DNA of 64,000 nt from Rhodococcus sp. IEGM 1409. GTDB taxonomy: Bacteria; Actinomycetota; Actinomycetes; Mycobacteriales; Mycobacteriaceae. The first letter of the stretch is position 1. Each line of letters begins with the position of its first letter. The stretch covers positions 186,001 to 250,000 of the forward strand of contig NZ_JASHKN010000008.1 in assembly GCF_030056735.1 (NCBI RefSeq), read 5' to 3'. Made by a program: the position numbers and the translations under genes. Positions 53,035 to 62,777 of the stretch are shown here, piece after piece. The notes below the pieces were generated by a model. The model saw only the letters and a program-made list of their open reading frames with translations, was not told where the DNA came from and did no database searches.

Positions 53035-53379
53035 GTGAACACTTTCCAACGTGTATCCGCCGCCGTGAACGTAGTGGTCCAACCACTGATCGGCGCTCCG
53101 ATCGTAGGCAAGCTTCTCGGCCGTTCGATGACCGTCATCACCTACGTCGGACGCAAGTCGGGACGCACCTTCAGCGCGCCCGTGTCCTACAAGCGCAAGG
53201 GCGACCATGTGACGATCGGCGTTGCCATGCCGGACAAGAAGAGTTGGTGGCGCAATTTCTATCCGGAACAAGGTCCGATCGTTCTCCAGCTGGACGGTAT
53301 CGATCGTCCTGGTGAGGCGCTCGCACACCGAAAAGGCAAGGGTGTCTACGTCTCCATCGAACTCGCTCCCGTCGACTGA
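53035..53379 (+). CDS. Nitroreductase/quinone reductase family (DUF385/DDN-like)
   Basis: A 114-residue split-barrel protein: V-I-T-Y-V-G-R-K-S-G-R-T near residue 36, the P-D-K-K-S-W-W-R-N-F loop and G-x-x-R-P-G-E-A. It resembles the deazaflavin (F420)-dependent Ddn family, but is shorter. GTG at 53035 is preceded by AAAGGG at good spacing. It lies just upstream of the DevR/DevS-type pair, a setting shared with DosR-regulon nitroreductase genes of mycobacteria. Confidence 0.82.
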   Translation: MNTFQRVSAAVNVVVQPLIGAPIVGKLLGRSMTVITYVGRKSGRTFSAPVSYKRKGDHVTIGVAMPDKKSWWRNFYPEQGPIVLQLDGIDRPGEALAHRKGKGVYVSIELAPVD

Positions 53380-53465
53380 ACGGTTCGAACAGCTACCGGC
53401 GCAACCACATTCAGCTCGCGCCCACCACCTCGCGAGATCGCGGTGATTCAGATCTCGTGACGGTC

Positions 53466-53480
53466 GGGACCTTTGGCCCT
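53466..53480. promoter_or_regulatory. DosR/DevR-like box upstream of response regulator
   Basis: GGGACCTTTGGCCCT, close to the mycobacterial DosR consensus (GGGACTTT-N-GGCCCT type), 134 bp before the regulator start. A palindrome TTACCGTCCGGTAA follows at 53563-53576 in the leader. Confidence 0.65.
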
Positions 53481-53613
53481 GTGCAATCGACACTCGCTCT
53501 CGCACCCTTCGACGCGGGTTTCTTGTCGATCATCGGTCGAACAATCCGACCCTGTCGGGACATTACCGTCCGGTAACATCGATGGCAGGCGTGAGATGGA
53601 AGAGGTGACCACC

Positions 53614-54345
53614 GTGACGATCGGCATCTATCTGGTCGACGACCACGAGATCGTCCGTCGTGGATTGGCAGACCTGTTGAATCAGGTATCGGGATTCAAC
53701 GTTGTGGGCGAGGCGTCGTGTGTTCGCGAAGCCTCGGTCGGAATACCCAAATGCCGACCCGACGTGGTTGTCATGGACGTCAGACTTCCCGACGGCAACG
53801 GTGTGGAACTGTGCCGAGAATTGGCGTCGACCTACCCGGACGCGGCCACCTTGATGCTCACGTCGTACTCCGACGACGATGCACTGCTCGACGCCTTGAT
53901 CGCCGGCGCACGTGGATTCGTCCTCAAGAACATTCGCGGCCATGACCTGGTTTCGGCGATCCGTACGGTTGCTACCGGGAAATCGCTGTTGAATACCCAG
54001 GCGGTGATCGGTTTGGTGCGGCGCATCCGTTCCGAGCAGGAGTCGGGTACTGCGGCAGCACTGTTGACCGATCAGGAATTGTTGATCTTCGAGTTGATCG
54101 GCAAGGGGCTGAGCAATCGAGAGATCAGCACGCACGCGGAACTCTCGGAGAAAACAGTCAAGAACTACGTCTCACGCATCCTCGAAAAACTGGGCCTCGA
54201 ACGTCGAACTCAGGCTGCAGTTCTGGCGACGAAGCTTCGTGCGGGCACTGCTCACCCGGATCCTTCAGGACAGGCGACCACTCACCTACTGACACCGTCC
54301 GGTTCGCCATTCTCCGCCACTACGGGCACACACCATGCCAGGTAG
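53614..54345 (+). CDS. NarL/DevR-type response regulator
   Basis: A 243-residue response regulator. The receiver has D9/D10, phospho-acceptor Asp55 (V-V-V-M-D-V-R-L-P-D-G-N-G) and Lys105; the LuxR-type helix-turn-helix (about 152-205) reads L-S-N-R-E-I-S-T-H-A-E-L-S-E-K-T-V-K. Pattern and partner match DevR/DosR, the hypoxia and nitric oxide regulator. GTG at 53614 follows GAGGTGA; ATG at 53596 is an alternative. Its end overlaps the kinase start by 11 bp. Confidence 0.92.
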   Translation: MTIGIYLVDDHEIVRRGLADLLNQVSGFNVVGEASCVREASVGIPKCRPDVVVMDVRLPDGNGVELCRELASTYPDAATLMLTSYSDDDALLDALIAGARGFVLKNIRGHDLVSAIRTVATGKSLLNTQAVIGLVRRIRSEQESGTAAALLTDQELLIFELIGKGLSNREISTHAELSEKTVKNYVSRILEKLGLERRTQAAVLATKLRAGTAHPDPSGQATTHLLTPSGSPFSATTGTHHAR

Positions 54346-56035
54346 CCGCGACGCGCTCATGCTCAGCCTTTTCGGCGACATCGCCGCAAGCGCCGAAGTC
54401 GCTGCTCTGAACCCGACTGCGATTCCCAAACTGCTCAGTGCCGTATTGACTGTCGGGTCCACGCTCCAGCTCGACGAAACCCTGCAACAGATAGTCGACG
54501 TTGCGCGGCATCTCCTCGAGGCGGATTACGGTGCCCTCGGCGTGAAGTCCCCCGACGGCCGCTTGTCGCGATTCATCCACTCCGGTTTGGATCAGGGTCA
54601 AGTTGCCGAGATCGGGCACCTTCCCGAAGGCCACGGGCTACTGGGCCTGGTCGTTCAAGAACCCTGCCCGGTTCGAACCGACCGCATCTCCTCCCATCCG
54701 TCCTCGGCAGGGTTTCCAACCAATCACCCACCGATGGACACGTTTCTCGGTGTTCCGATCTTCGTCAGGGGCGAGGTGTTCGGGAGCATCTACCTCGCGG
54801 ACAGCTCGGACCGGACTGCATTCGACGACCGCGACGAGGCGGTACTCCAGATCCTGGCAAATGCTGCGAGCATCGCAATCGACAATGCGCGCCTGTTCGA
54901 GGAATCCCGCACGCGGGAAGCCTGGCTCAAGGCCGTCGCCGCCGTCAATGCCCGTCTGCTCGGCGGCGGATCCCGCGACGAGACGCTAGCCGAACTTGTT
55001 CGGACGACGCGGCATCTCACGGATGGAAATCTTGTGTGCGTCGTTCGCTACGACCTCGGCAGAGAGCCGGTAGTCCACGTCGCCGATGCTGCCGATTCCC
55101 AGCCTGCCGCCACGACCGGCTCAGCCGTCGATCTGTCCGGGACCGTGGTCGACGACGCTGCGCGCAGCCGGCGGCCGATCTCTGCCCTACGTGGCAGTTC
55201 CGTTCCGGCACTGAATGTTTCCGACGACGAATCGGTGATCGCACTCCCCCTCTCCGGGACTTCGTTCGGCGGCGGAGTTCTCTTCGCGTCACGCCGCAGC
55301 GACCGACCGTGGGGCGTCGAGGAGATCGAGCAACTGACGGCAATGGCAGACATCGCTTCTGTCACTGTCGAATTCGCAGAACAGCAACGGAAAGAAAGAC
55401 TGGTCGACGTCCTCGAAGATCGCGACCGAATCGCGCGTGATCTCCATGACCACGTCATCCAACAGCTGTTCGCCACTGGATTGAGTTTGCAGGGGGTATT
55501 GCAACGTCCAGGCGACGAGGACACCGTTCGAACCGTATTGGACACATCTGTAGATCAACTCGACCGGACAGTCCGCGAAATTCGCACCGCAGTCTTCGAC
55601 CTCCACACGAGCGAAATGTCCACTCCCGCAAGTCTGCGGCGGCGACTACTCGACGCGGTTAACGGCCTGTCCGGCCACTCGTCGATCACTCCCAGCGTCA
55701 CTTTCGAGGGAACCATCGACAGTTCCGTCCCGGCTCGACTTGCCCCGCACGCCGAAGCCGTTGTGCGCGAAGGCTTGAGCAACGCTCTGCGACATGCGCA
55801 TTCCGACGCCATCGACGTCACCATCCGGGCCACCGAGGAGCTTGTCATCAGCATCGTCGACGACGGTGTGGGTATCGACCAGGCAACCAGAATTCACGGA
55901 CTCGACAACCTTGCGACCCGCGCTCGTCAGTGCGGAGGCTCGAGCAACATCACCAGCGAGAACGGTGTCACCGAATTGGTCTGGCGTGTTCCGCTGAGCC
56001 CCAAGCGAAGTCCGATACCGAGCCATGGCCGTTGA
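54335..56035 (+). CDS. DevS/DosT-like GAF histidine kinase
   Basis: A 566-residue kinase with two GAF domains (about 35-190 and 205-345), a HisKA_3 domain with the phospho-acceptor His371 (R-D-R-I-A-R-D-L-H-D-H-V-I-Q-Q-L) and an HATPase (N-A-L-R-H-A-H-S; D-D-G-V-G-I). The first GAF keeps the F-P-x-x-H-P-P-M-x-T-F-L-G-V-P segment (His131) that contains the heme-ligating His of DosS/DosT, so it is probably a heme-based oxygen/redox sensor. No transmembrane segment. It acts on the preceding regulator. Confidence 0.93.
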   Translation: MPGSRDALMLSLFGDIAASAEVAALNPTAIPKLLSAVLTVGSTLQLDETLQQIVDVARHLLEADYGALGVKSPDGRLSRFIHSGLDQGQVAEIGHLPEGHGLLGLVVQEPCPVRTDRISSHPSSAGFPTNHPPMDTFLGVPIFVRGEVFGSIYLADSSDRTAFDDRDEAVLQILANAASIAIDNARLFEESRTREAWLKAVAAVNARLLGGGSRDETLAELVRTTRHLTDGNLVCVVRYDLGREPVVHVADAADSQPAATTGSAVDLSGTVVDDAARSRRPISALRGSSVPALNVSDDESVIALPLSGTSFGGGVLFASRRSDRPWGVEEIEQLTAMADIASVTVEFAEQQRKERLVDVLEDRDRIARDLHDHVIQQLFATGLSLQGVLQRPGDEDTVRTVLDTSVDQLDRTVREIRTAVFDLHTSEMSTPASLRRRLLDAVNGLSGHSSITPSVTFEGTIDSSVPARLAPHAEAVVREGLSNALRHAHSDAIDVTIRATEELVISIVDDGVGIDQATRIHGLDNLATRARQCGGSSNITSENGVTELVWRVPLSPKRSPIPSHGR

Positions 56036-56038
56036 GCA

Positions 56039-56419
56039 TCAGAGTGGATCGAGTTGAGCCTTCAGCAGGCAGAACTCATTACCCTCGGGGTCCGCGAGGA
56101 CATGCCACTGTTCCTGCCCTGTCTGGCCGATGTCAGCCGGGCGAGCACCGAGACCCAGTAGGCGTTCGAGTTCGGCCTCCTGATCGCGATCGGTAGCATT
56201 GACGTCGATATGCAGGCGAGGCTTGCCCTTCTCCGGTTCATCTCTGCGACTGAGGATGATCGTCGGCTGTGGACCACCAAAGCCTTCGCGTGGGCCGATC
56301 TCCAACGAACCATCGTCCATTCGATCGAGGACGACGAAGTCCAGAACCTCGCACCAGAACCGCGCCAGCACCTCGGGATCCCGGCAACCGAACACCAGTT
56401 CACTGATACGACACGCCAT
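56039..56419 (-). CDS. VOC family (glyoxalase-like) protein
   Basis: A 126-residue VOC fold protein: I-S-E-L-V-F-G-C-R-D-P-E-V-L-A-R-F-W near the start, R-L-H-I-D-V-N-A in the middle, V-L-A-D-P-E-G-N-E-F-C-L-L near the end. The usual metal ligands (His/Glu on strands 1, 4 and 8) are only partly kept, so it may be a binding protein rather than an enzyme. ATG at 56419. It converges with the kinase gene, stops 3 bp apart. Confidence 0.88.
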   Translation of the reverse strand: MACRISELVFGCRDPEVLARFWCEVLDFVVLDRMDDGSLEIGPREGFGGPQPTIILSRRDEPEKGKPRLHIDVNATDRDQEAELERLLGLGARPADIGQTGQEQWHVLADPEGNEFCLLKAQLDPL

Positions 56420-56508
56420 GACAAACTCGCTTTCTTTCCGCCTGTGAAGACAACTCTCTCGACCGTACCGGACCACGTGATCTACGCCATGCCTCTGTTC
56501 CGATCCTA

Positions 56509-56523
56509 AGGACCTTTTCCCCT
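56509..56523. promoter_or_regulatory. DosR/DevR-like box upstream of ctaD
   Basis: AGGACCTTTTCCCCT agrees at 12 of 15 positions with the box at 53466-53480 before the response regulator gene. It lies 96 bp before the ctaD GTG. Confidence 0.5.
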
Positions 56524-56618
56524 CGTCCGAGTTCCCTGCCGCCACGATCATTGCGTTATGTTCCACAGTCCCAGGCATTCTCGGTATTTCGTCACGTCGA
56601 TTCGCGTAGGCGGCCGTC

Positions 56619-58361
56619 GTGGTTGATCTAGCACCCCGGCCGGTCGGTGAGGTCGATTCCCACGCCGATGCAATCCCCCGAACCGCTCCGAAGGGTTCGA
56701 AACTGGTTGAGATTCTCAGGACCACCGATCACAAGATGATCGGCCTGATGTACATCGTGACATCGTTTGCCTTCTTCTTGGTCGGCGGACTGATGGCGCT
56801 GCTCATGCGCATGGAATTGACCGTTCCGGGAATGCAATTCCTGTCCAACGAGCAGTACAACCAGTTGTTCACCATGCACGGCACGATCATGCTCCTGCTG
56901 TACGCGACCCCGGTCTTCTTCGGATTCGCCAACTACCTCATGCCACTGCAGATCGGGTCGCCGGACGTGTGTTTCCCGCGACTCAATGCCTTCAGCTACT
57001 GGCTGTATCTCTTCGGCGGCCTGATCGCCTCCGCCGGATTCGTAACACCTGGTGGTGCGGCGGATTTCGGCTGGACCGCCTACGTGCCACTCACCAGCGA
57101 ACTTCACTCCCCCGGCATGGGCGCCGACCTGTGGATCATCGGTCTCGCGCTCGGCGGCGTCGGCACCATCCTCGGCGCAGTCAACATCGTTTCGACGATC
57201 GTCTGCCTGCGCGCCCCCGGAATGACGATGTTCCGCATGCCGATCTTCACGTGGAATGCGCTGGTCGCCAGCATGCTGATCCTCCTCGTGTTTCCGCTGT
57301 TGGCTGCCGCTCTGATCGGCCTCTGGGTGGATCGTCACCTGGGAGCGCACCTGTTCGACCCCGCCACCGGTGGAGTCATGTTGTGGCAGCACCTGTTCTG
57401 GTTCTTCGGCCATCCCGAGGTTTACATTCTTGCGCTACCGTTCTTCGGCATAGTCTCCGAGATCTTCCCCGTCTTCAGCCGCAAGCCGATCTTCGGGTAC
57501 ACCGGATTGGTCTACGCAACACTGGGAATTGCGGCACTGTCGATCGCGGTGTGGGCGCACCACATGTACGCAACCGGTGCCGTTCTCCTCCCGTACTTCT
57601 CGTTCATGACCTTCCTGATCGCAGTTCCCACCGGAGTCAAGTTCTTCAACTGGATCGGAACGATGTGGAAGGGGCAGTTAACCTTCGAGTCCCCCATGCT
57701 GTTCTCCGTCGGCTTCCTGGTCACATTCTTGTTCGGCGGACTCTCCGGCGTCATTCTTGCCAGCCCGCCCTTGGACTTTCATGTCACCGACACGTACTTC
57801 GTCGTCGCACACTTCCACTACGTCCTCTTCGGAACAATCGCCTTCGCGACGTACGCCGGAATATATTTCTGGTTCCCGAAAATGACCGGCCGGATGTTGG
57901 ACGAGAAGCTCGCCAAGTTTCACTTCTGGTTGACCCTGATCGGCTTTCACGCAACATTTCTCGTCCAGCATTGGCTCGGCGCTCAGGGTATGCCTCGGCG
58001 GTACGCGGACTACCTGCCGTCGGACAATTTCACTCTACTCAACACGATCTCGACCATCGGCGCGCTTGTGCTCGGAGCCTCGACGATTCCGTTCATCTGG
58101 AATGTTTTCAAGAGCTATCGGTACGGCCGAATTGTGACCGTCGACGATCCCTGGGGATTCGGAAACTCGCTCGAATGGGCGACGTCTTGCCCGCCACCTC
58201 GACACAACTTCACCGAACTTCCCCGAATCCGCAGTGAGCGGCCCGCATTCGAACTGCACTACCCCCACATGGTCGAGAGAATGCGCGACGAGGCGCATGT
58301 CGGACTGCTTGGCCACAAGTCGGTTTCCGAGGTAAGCACTGAGGTGAAACAACATGAATGA
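56619..58361 (+). CDS. ctaD: Cytochrome c oxidase subunit I (aa3 type)
   Basis: A 580-residue heme-copper oxidase subunit with 12 helices. Heme a ligand His in F-T-M-H-G-T-I-M; the His-Tyr cross-link in F-F-G-H-P-E-V-Y-I; CuB His-His in W-A-H-H-M-Y-A-T-G; heme a/a3 ligands in V-V-A-H-F-H-Y-V-L. It reduces oxygen to water and pumps protons. It stands apart from other oxidase subunit genes, so it is probably an additional isoform; the upstream box suggests control by the nearby DevR-type regulator. GTG start. Confidence 0.96.
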   Translation: MVDLAPRPVGEVDSHADAIPRTAPKGSKLVEILRTTDHKMIGLMYIVTSFAFFLVGGLMALLMRMELTVPGMQFLSNEQYNQLFTMHGTIMLLLYATPVFFGFANYLMPLQIGSPDVCFPRLNAFSYWLYLFGGLIASAGFVTPGGAADFGWTAYVPLTSELHSPGMGADLWIIGLALGGVGTILGAVNIVSTIVCLRAPGMTMFRMPIFTWNALVASMLILLVFPLLAAALIGLWVDRHLGAHLFDPATGGVMLWQHLFWFFGHPEVYILALPFFGIVSEIFPVFSRKPIFGYTGLVYATLGIAALSIAVWAHHMYATGAVLLPYFSFMTFLIAVPTGVKFFNWIGTMWKGQLTFESPMLFSVGFLVTFLFGGLSGVILASPPLDFHVTDTYFVVAHFHYVLFGTIAFATYAGIYFWFPKMTGRMLDEKLAKFHFWLTLIGFHATFLVQHWLGAQGMPRRYADYLPSDNFTLLNTISTIGALVLGASTIPFIWNVFKSYRYGRIVTVDDPWGFGNSLEWATSCPPPRHNFTELPRIRSERPAFELHYPHMVERMRDEAHVGLLGHKSVSEVSTEVKQHE

Positions 58362-58614
58362 CGGCACGAAGTACCGAGCCTGGGCAAAAAACCAGCATCT
58401 CGAACGCCGAGCGAAACCCGGCCATCTTCTGGTGCCGTTGCTCATCCTCATGTTCGCGGTCACGACGCTCGTGTGGTTGCCCCTGACGACTGCCGCGTGC
58501 TCGATAGTAGTTGCAGGAATGCTGTTCGGCACTGTCCTGCAAGCCAGTTCGCGTTCGACAGACATAACTCGAGGAGTTCACGGAGAACACCGCAATCACT
58601 GCGCTGACAGCTGA
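58354..58614 (+). CDS. Small membrane protein coupled to ctaD
   Basis: An 86-residue protein with a basic N-terminus ([13 protein letters not shown]), two adjacent hydrophobic segments (about 24-38 and 41-62) and a polar His-rich tail (H-G-E-H-R-N-H). Its ATG lies 8 bp inside ctaD with GAGGTGAAA upstream, so it is co-translated. It could be a small oxidase subunit or assembly helper; no family recognised. Confidence 0.7.
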   Translation: MNDGTKYRAWAKNQHLERRAKPGHLLVPLLILMFAVTTLVWLPLTTAACSIVVAGMLFGTVLQASSRSTDITRGVHGEHRNHCADS

Positions 58615-58702
58615 GGCCGCCTTGATCGTCAACCCACAGGGCGATCTCGCGGCACCTGGCCCGACATGTTCGTTCGCAAGAGTTGGAACACCGCGTGAAA
58701 GC

Positions 58703-58887
58703 ATGGCTGCGGCAGCCTTGCCGGTTGTCGTCGGTTTGGACGGAAGCGCCTACAGTGAAAGCGCTTTGGCAATTGCATTCACGGAAGCCGACGCCGCTGA
58801 CGTGGCAACTGTCAGAATGGGCCACGCTCTACCCTGGCGTCGCCATCCAAAGCTCAGCGCCCGGTCATCGTTGCGAGCGAAGCCTGA
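58703..58887 (+). pseudogene. Universal stress protein (UspA), decayed
   Basis: Three UspA fragments appear in different frames over 185 bp. First L-P-V-V-V-G-L-D-G-S-A-Y-S-E-S-A-L-A-I-A, the UspA N-terminus; then, one frame over, L-S-E-W-A-T-L-Y-P-G-V-A-I, as from the middle; then R-P-V-I-V-A-S-E-A and a stop, as from the end of a Usp domain. A full Usp is about 145 or 290 residues, so much is deleted. UspA genes are typical DosR-regulon members. Confidence 0.72.
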
Positions 58888-58904
58888 ATTCGTTTCTCAC
58901 TCGG

Positions 58905-59378
58905 TCAGAATCCGTAGCTGTGGATGGGTGCGAGCTGACCGGCGTGGTGGGCTTCGATCACGAAACGCTCGTGGTCGACCAGCTTCTCCGGGAGTTCGTC
59001 AACCGGCCACCACCGCAGATCTGCAGATTTCAACGGCTCCATCCGGCGTGGTTCACCCGACCACGTACGGCATTCGTAGAAGAAGTCCACTCGATGATCC
59101 ACCGGTTCGCTTCCTTCCGCGTGGCGGCGATGCAACACGGTCAGCGGCTTCAGTTCCGAGGAAAGCAACTCGACGCCAAGTTCTTCCGCAGCCTCCCGAA
59201 CGGCAGCGTCGAGTGCCGACTCCCCCAGTTCGACGTGTCCCGCAGCAGCGTGAGCCCAGTATCCGTCCATGAATCCCGTACCCTCGCGCAGTTGCAACAG
59301 CACCTCCGGCCGTTGTACCGGGTTGCTTCGACAGAACATCACGTACACCGCTGGTACCAGCGCAAATTGATCGGCCAC
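58905..59378 (-). CDS. Nudix hydrolase
   Basis: A 157-residue Nudix protein with a complete box near residues 47-69: G-H-V-E-L-G-E-S, then A-A-V-R-E-A-A-E-E-L-G-V. Y-V-M-F and V-L-L-Q-L-R-E-G-T-G near the start are like nucleotide-sugar or MutT-type members. It hydrolyses a nucleoside diphosphate linked compound; the substrate is unknown. GTG start at 59378. Confidence 0.93.
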   Translation of the reverse strand: MADQFALVPAVYVMFCRSNPVQRPEVLLQLREGTGFMDGYWAHAAAGHVELGESALDAAVREAAEELGVELLSSELKPLTVLHRRHAEGSEPVDHRVDFFYECRTWSGEPRRMEPLKSADLRWWPVDELPEKLVDHERFVIEAHHAGQLAPIHSYGF

Positions 59379-59405
59379 ACGACCACGCTATCGTGGGCAT
59401 GAAAT

Positions 59406-59444
59406 GACGGCGCCCCGCGAGAACAAAGCTCGCGGGGCGCCGTC
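59406..59444. terminator. Terminator between katG and Nudix gene
   Basis: A perfect 16-bp, very GC-rich stem (59406-59421 with 59429-59444) with loop AACAAAG, 14 bp beyond the katG stop. Confidence 0.85.
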
Positions 59445-59458
59445 GACAATCTGCTGGA

Positions 59459-61717
<2,259 letters not shown>

Positions 61718-62161
61718 TCACGTTTGTGATCGCAAACTCTGAGTTGTCGAGCAGTCGGGACACAGCCCCCAGTAAATGACCTCGGCTTCGTCGAGAACGA
61801 AGCCGTTGTGCGCCGACGGCGTCAAACACGGCGCTTCGCCTACGGCGCAGTCGACGTCCTCGACTACGCCACACGACCTGCAGACCACGTGATGGTGGTT
61901 GTCACCGACGCGAGACTCGTACAGCGCCACCGATCCGGGCGGTTGTATCCGCCGTATCAATCCGGCGTCGGTGAGAGCGTGCAACACGTCGTAGACCGCC
62001 TGCCGTGACACCGCCGGCAGAACAGCCCGCACAGCATCGAAGATTGTCTCGGTGGCTGCATGTGGGCGTGTATGCACAACCTCGAGCACCGTGACTCTGG
62101 GACGAGTCACGCGAAGCTCAGCGGTACGCAGTTGGGCTGCATAATCCGGCGTCGAAGGCAC
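61718..62161 (-). CDS. furA: Ferric uptake regulator family repressor FurA
   Basis: A 147-residue Fur protein. The winged helix shows R-V-T-R-P-R-V-T-V-L and S-R-Q-A-V-Y-D-V-L-H-A-L; the metal site H-H-H-V-V-C-R-S-C-G and the C-terminal C-P-D-C bind zinc/iron. It lies just before katG on the same strand, the conserved furA-katG operon in which FurA represses both and is relieved by peroxide. The start is a GTG with no properly spaced Shine-Dalgarno site, suggesting a leaderless or nearly leaderless message. Confidence 0.95.
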   Translation of the reverse strand: MPSTPDYAAQLRTAELRVTRPRVTVLEVVHTRPHAATETIFDAVRAVLPAVSRQAVYDVLHALTDAGLIRRIQPPGSVALYESRVGDNHHHVVCRSCGVVEDVDCAVGEAPCLTPSAHNGFVLDEAEVIYWGLCPDCSTTQSLRSQT

Positions 62162-62170
62162 CTTTCCACT

Positions 62171-62180
62171 ATTGCGCAAT
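62171..62180. promoter_or_regulatory. Palindrome at furA promoter
   Basis: ATTGCGCAAT, a perfect 10-bp palindrome 10 bp before the furA GTG. Its position fits the AT-rich FurA autoregulatory site known in mycobacteria and Streptomyces. Confidence 0.45.
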
Positions 62181-62441
62181 CTTCTGGACTGAACCCAGAC
62201 TTTCGCGAAAATCCTCGTCGACGCAGATTTACCGACCGATTCGTCTACGCTCCGACCGGGACGAACGGGCCTGGGAATCATTGGAGATGAAATACGCCGC
62301 CTCGTCGGTGCGCGCGAGGTTCCTGAGCGTTCGAGATCAGCGTTGCGTAGAGGCTGCCACCCCCTGGTTCCACAAACTCCAACAATCTCCCGTTTGTCCA
62401 ACTACCGTGAAAGAGAGAATCCGCCGAGGTCAGGAGTGATC

Positions 62442-62750
62442 GTGCCCAAATTGGAGATCAAAAGGAAGTCAGAACTCTCGCGGCAGGAAGTCGCCGAACG
62501 ACTCATCGCCCTCGGCCAAGCCCTCGCCAGTGGATCGGAAGTGGAACTGGGATCGGGTGGGGACTCGATCGAAATCAGTGTTCCGGAACAGGTTCGGTGG
62601 GAACTCGAGATCGAAGTCGACGGCAATGAAGTCGAGATAGAAATCGAGATCCACTGGCGCGACGCCCCTCAGGAAGAATCAGAAGAGAAGTCTCCGCCTC
62701 CCGCCAAAGCCGTTCGTCGCAGCCGACCACGCAAGAGCACTGCCAAATAG
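62442..62750 (+). CDS. Amphi-Trp domain protein
   Basis: A 102-residue protein: P-K-L-E-I-K-R-K-S-E-L-S-R-Q-E-V-A-E-R-L start, central G-S-E-V-E-L-G-S-G-G, then strongly alternating acidic/hydrophobic strands with the conserved W (V-R-W-E-L-E-I-E-V and I-H-W-R), then a basic tail. This is the amphi-Trp domain, of unknown function. GTG at 62442 has AGGAG 5 nt upstream. Confidence 0.85.
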   Translation: MPKLEIKRKSELSRQEVAERLIALGQALASGSEVELGSGGDSIEISVPEQVRWELEIEVDGNEVEIEIEIHWRDAPQEESEEKSPPPAKAVRRSRPRKSTAK

Positions 62751-62777
62751 GCCAACTCGAACACGGTTGTCAGGCAA

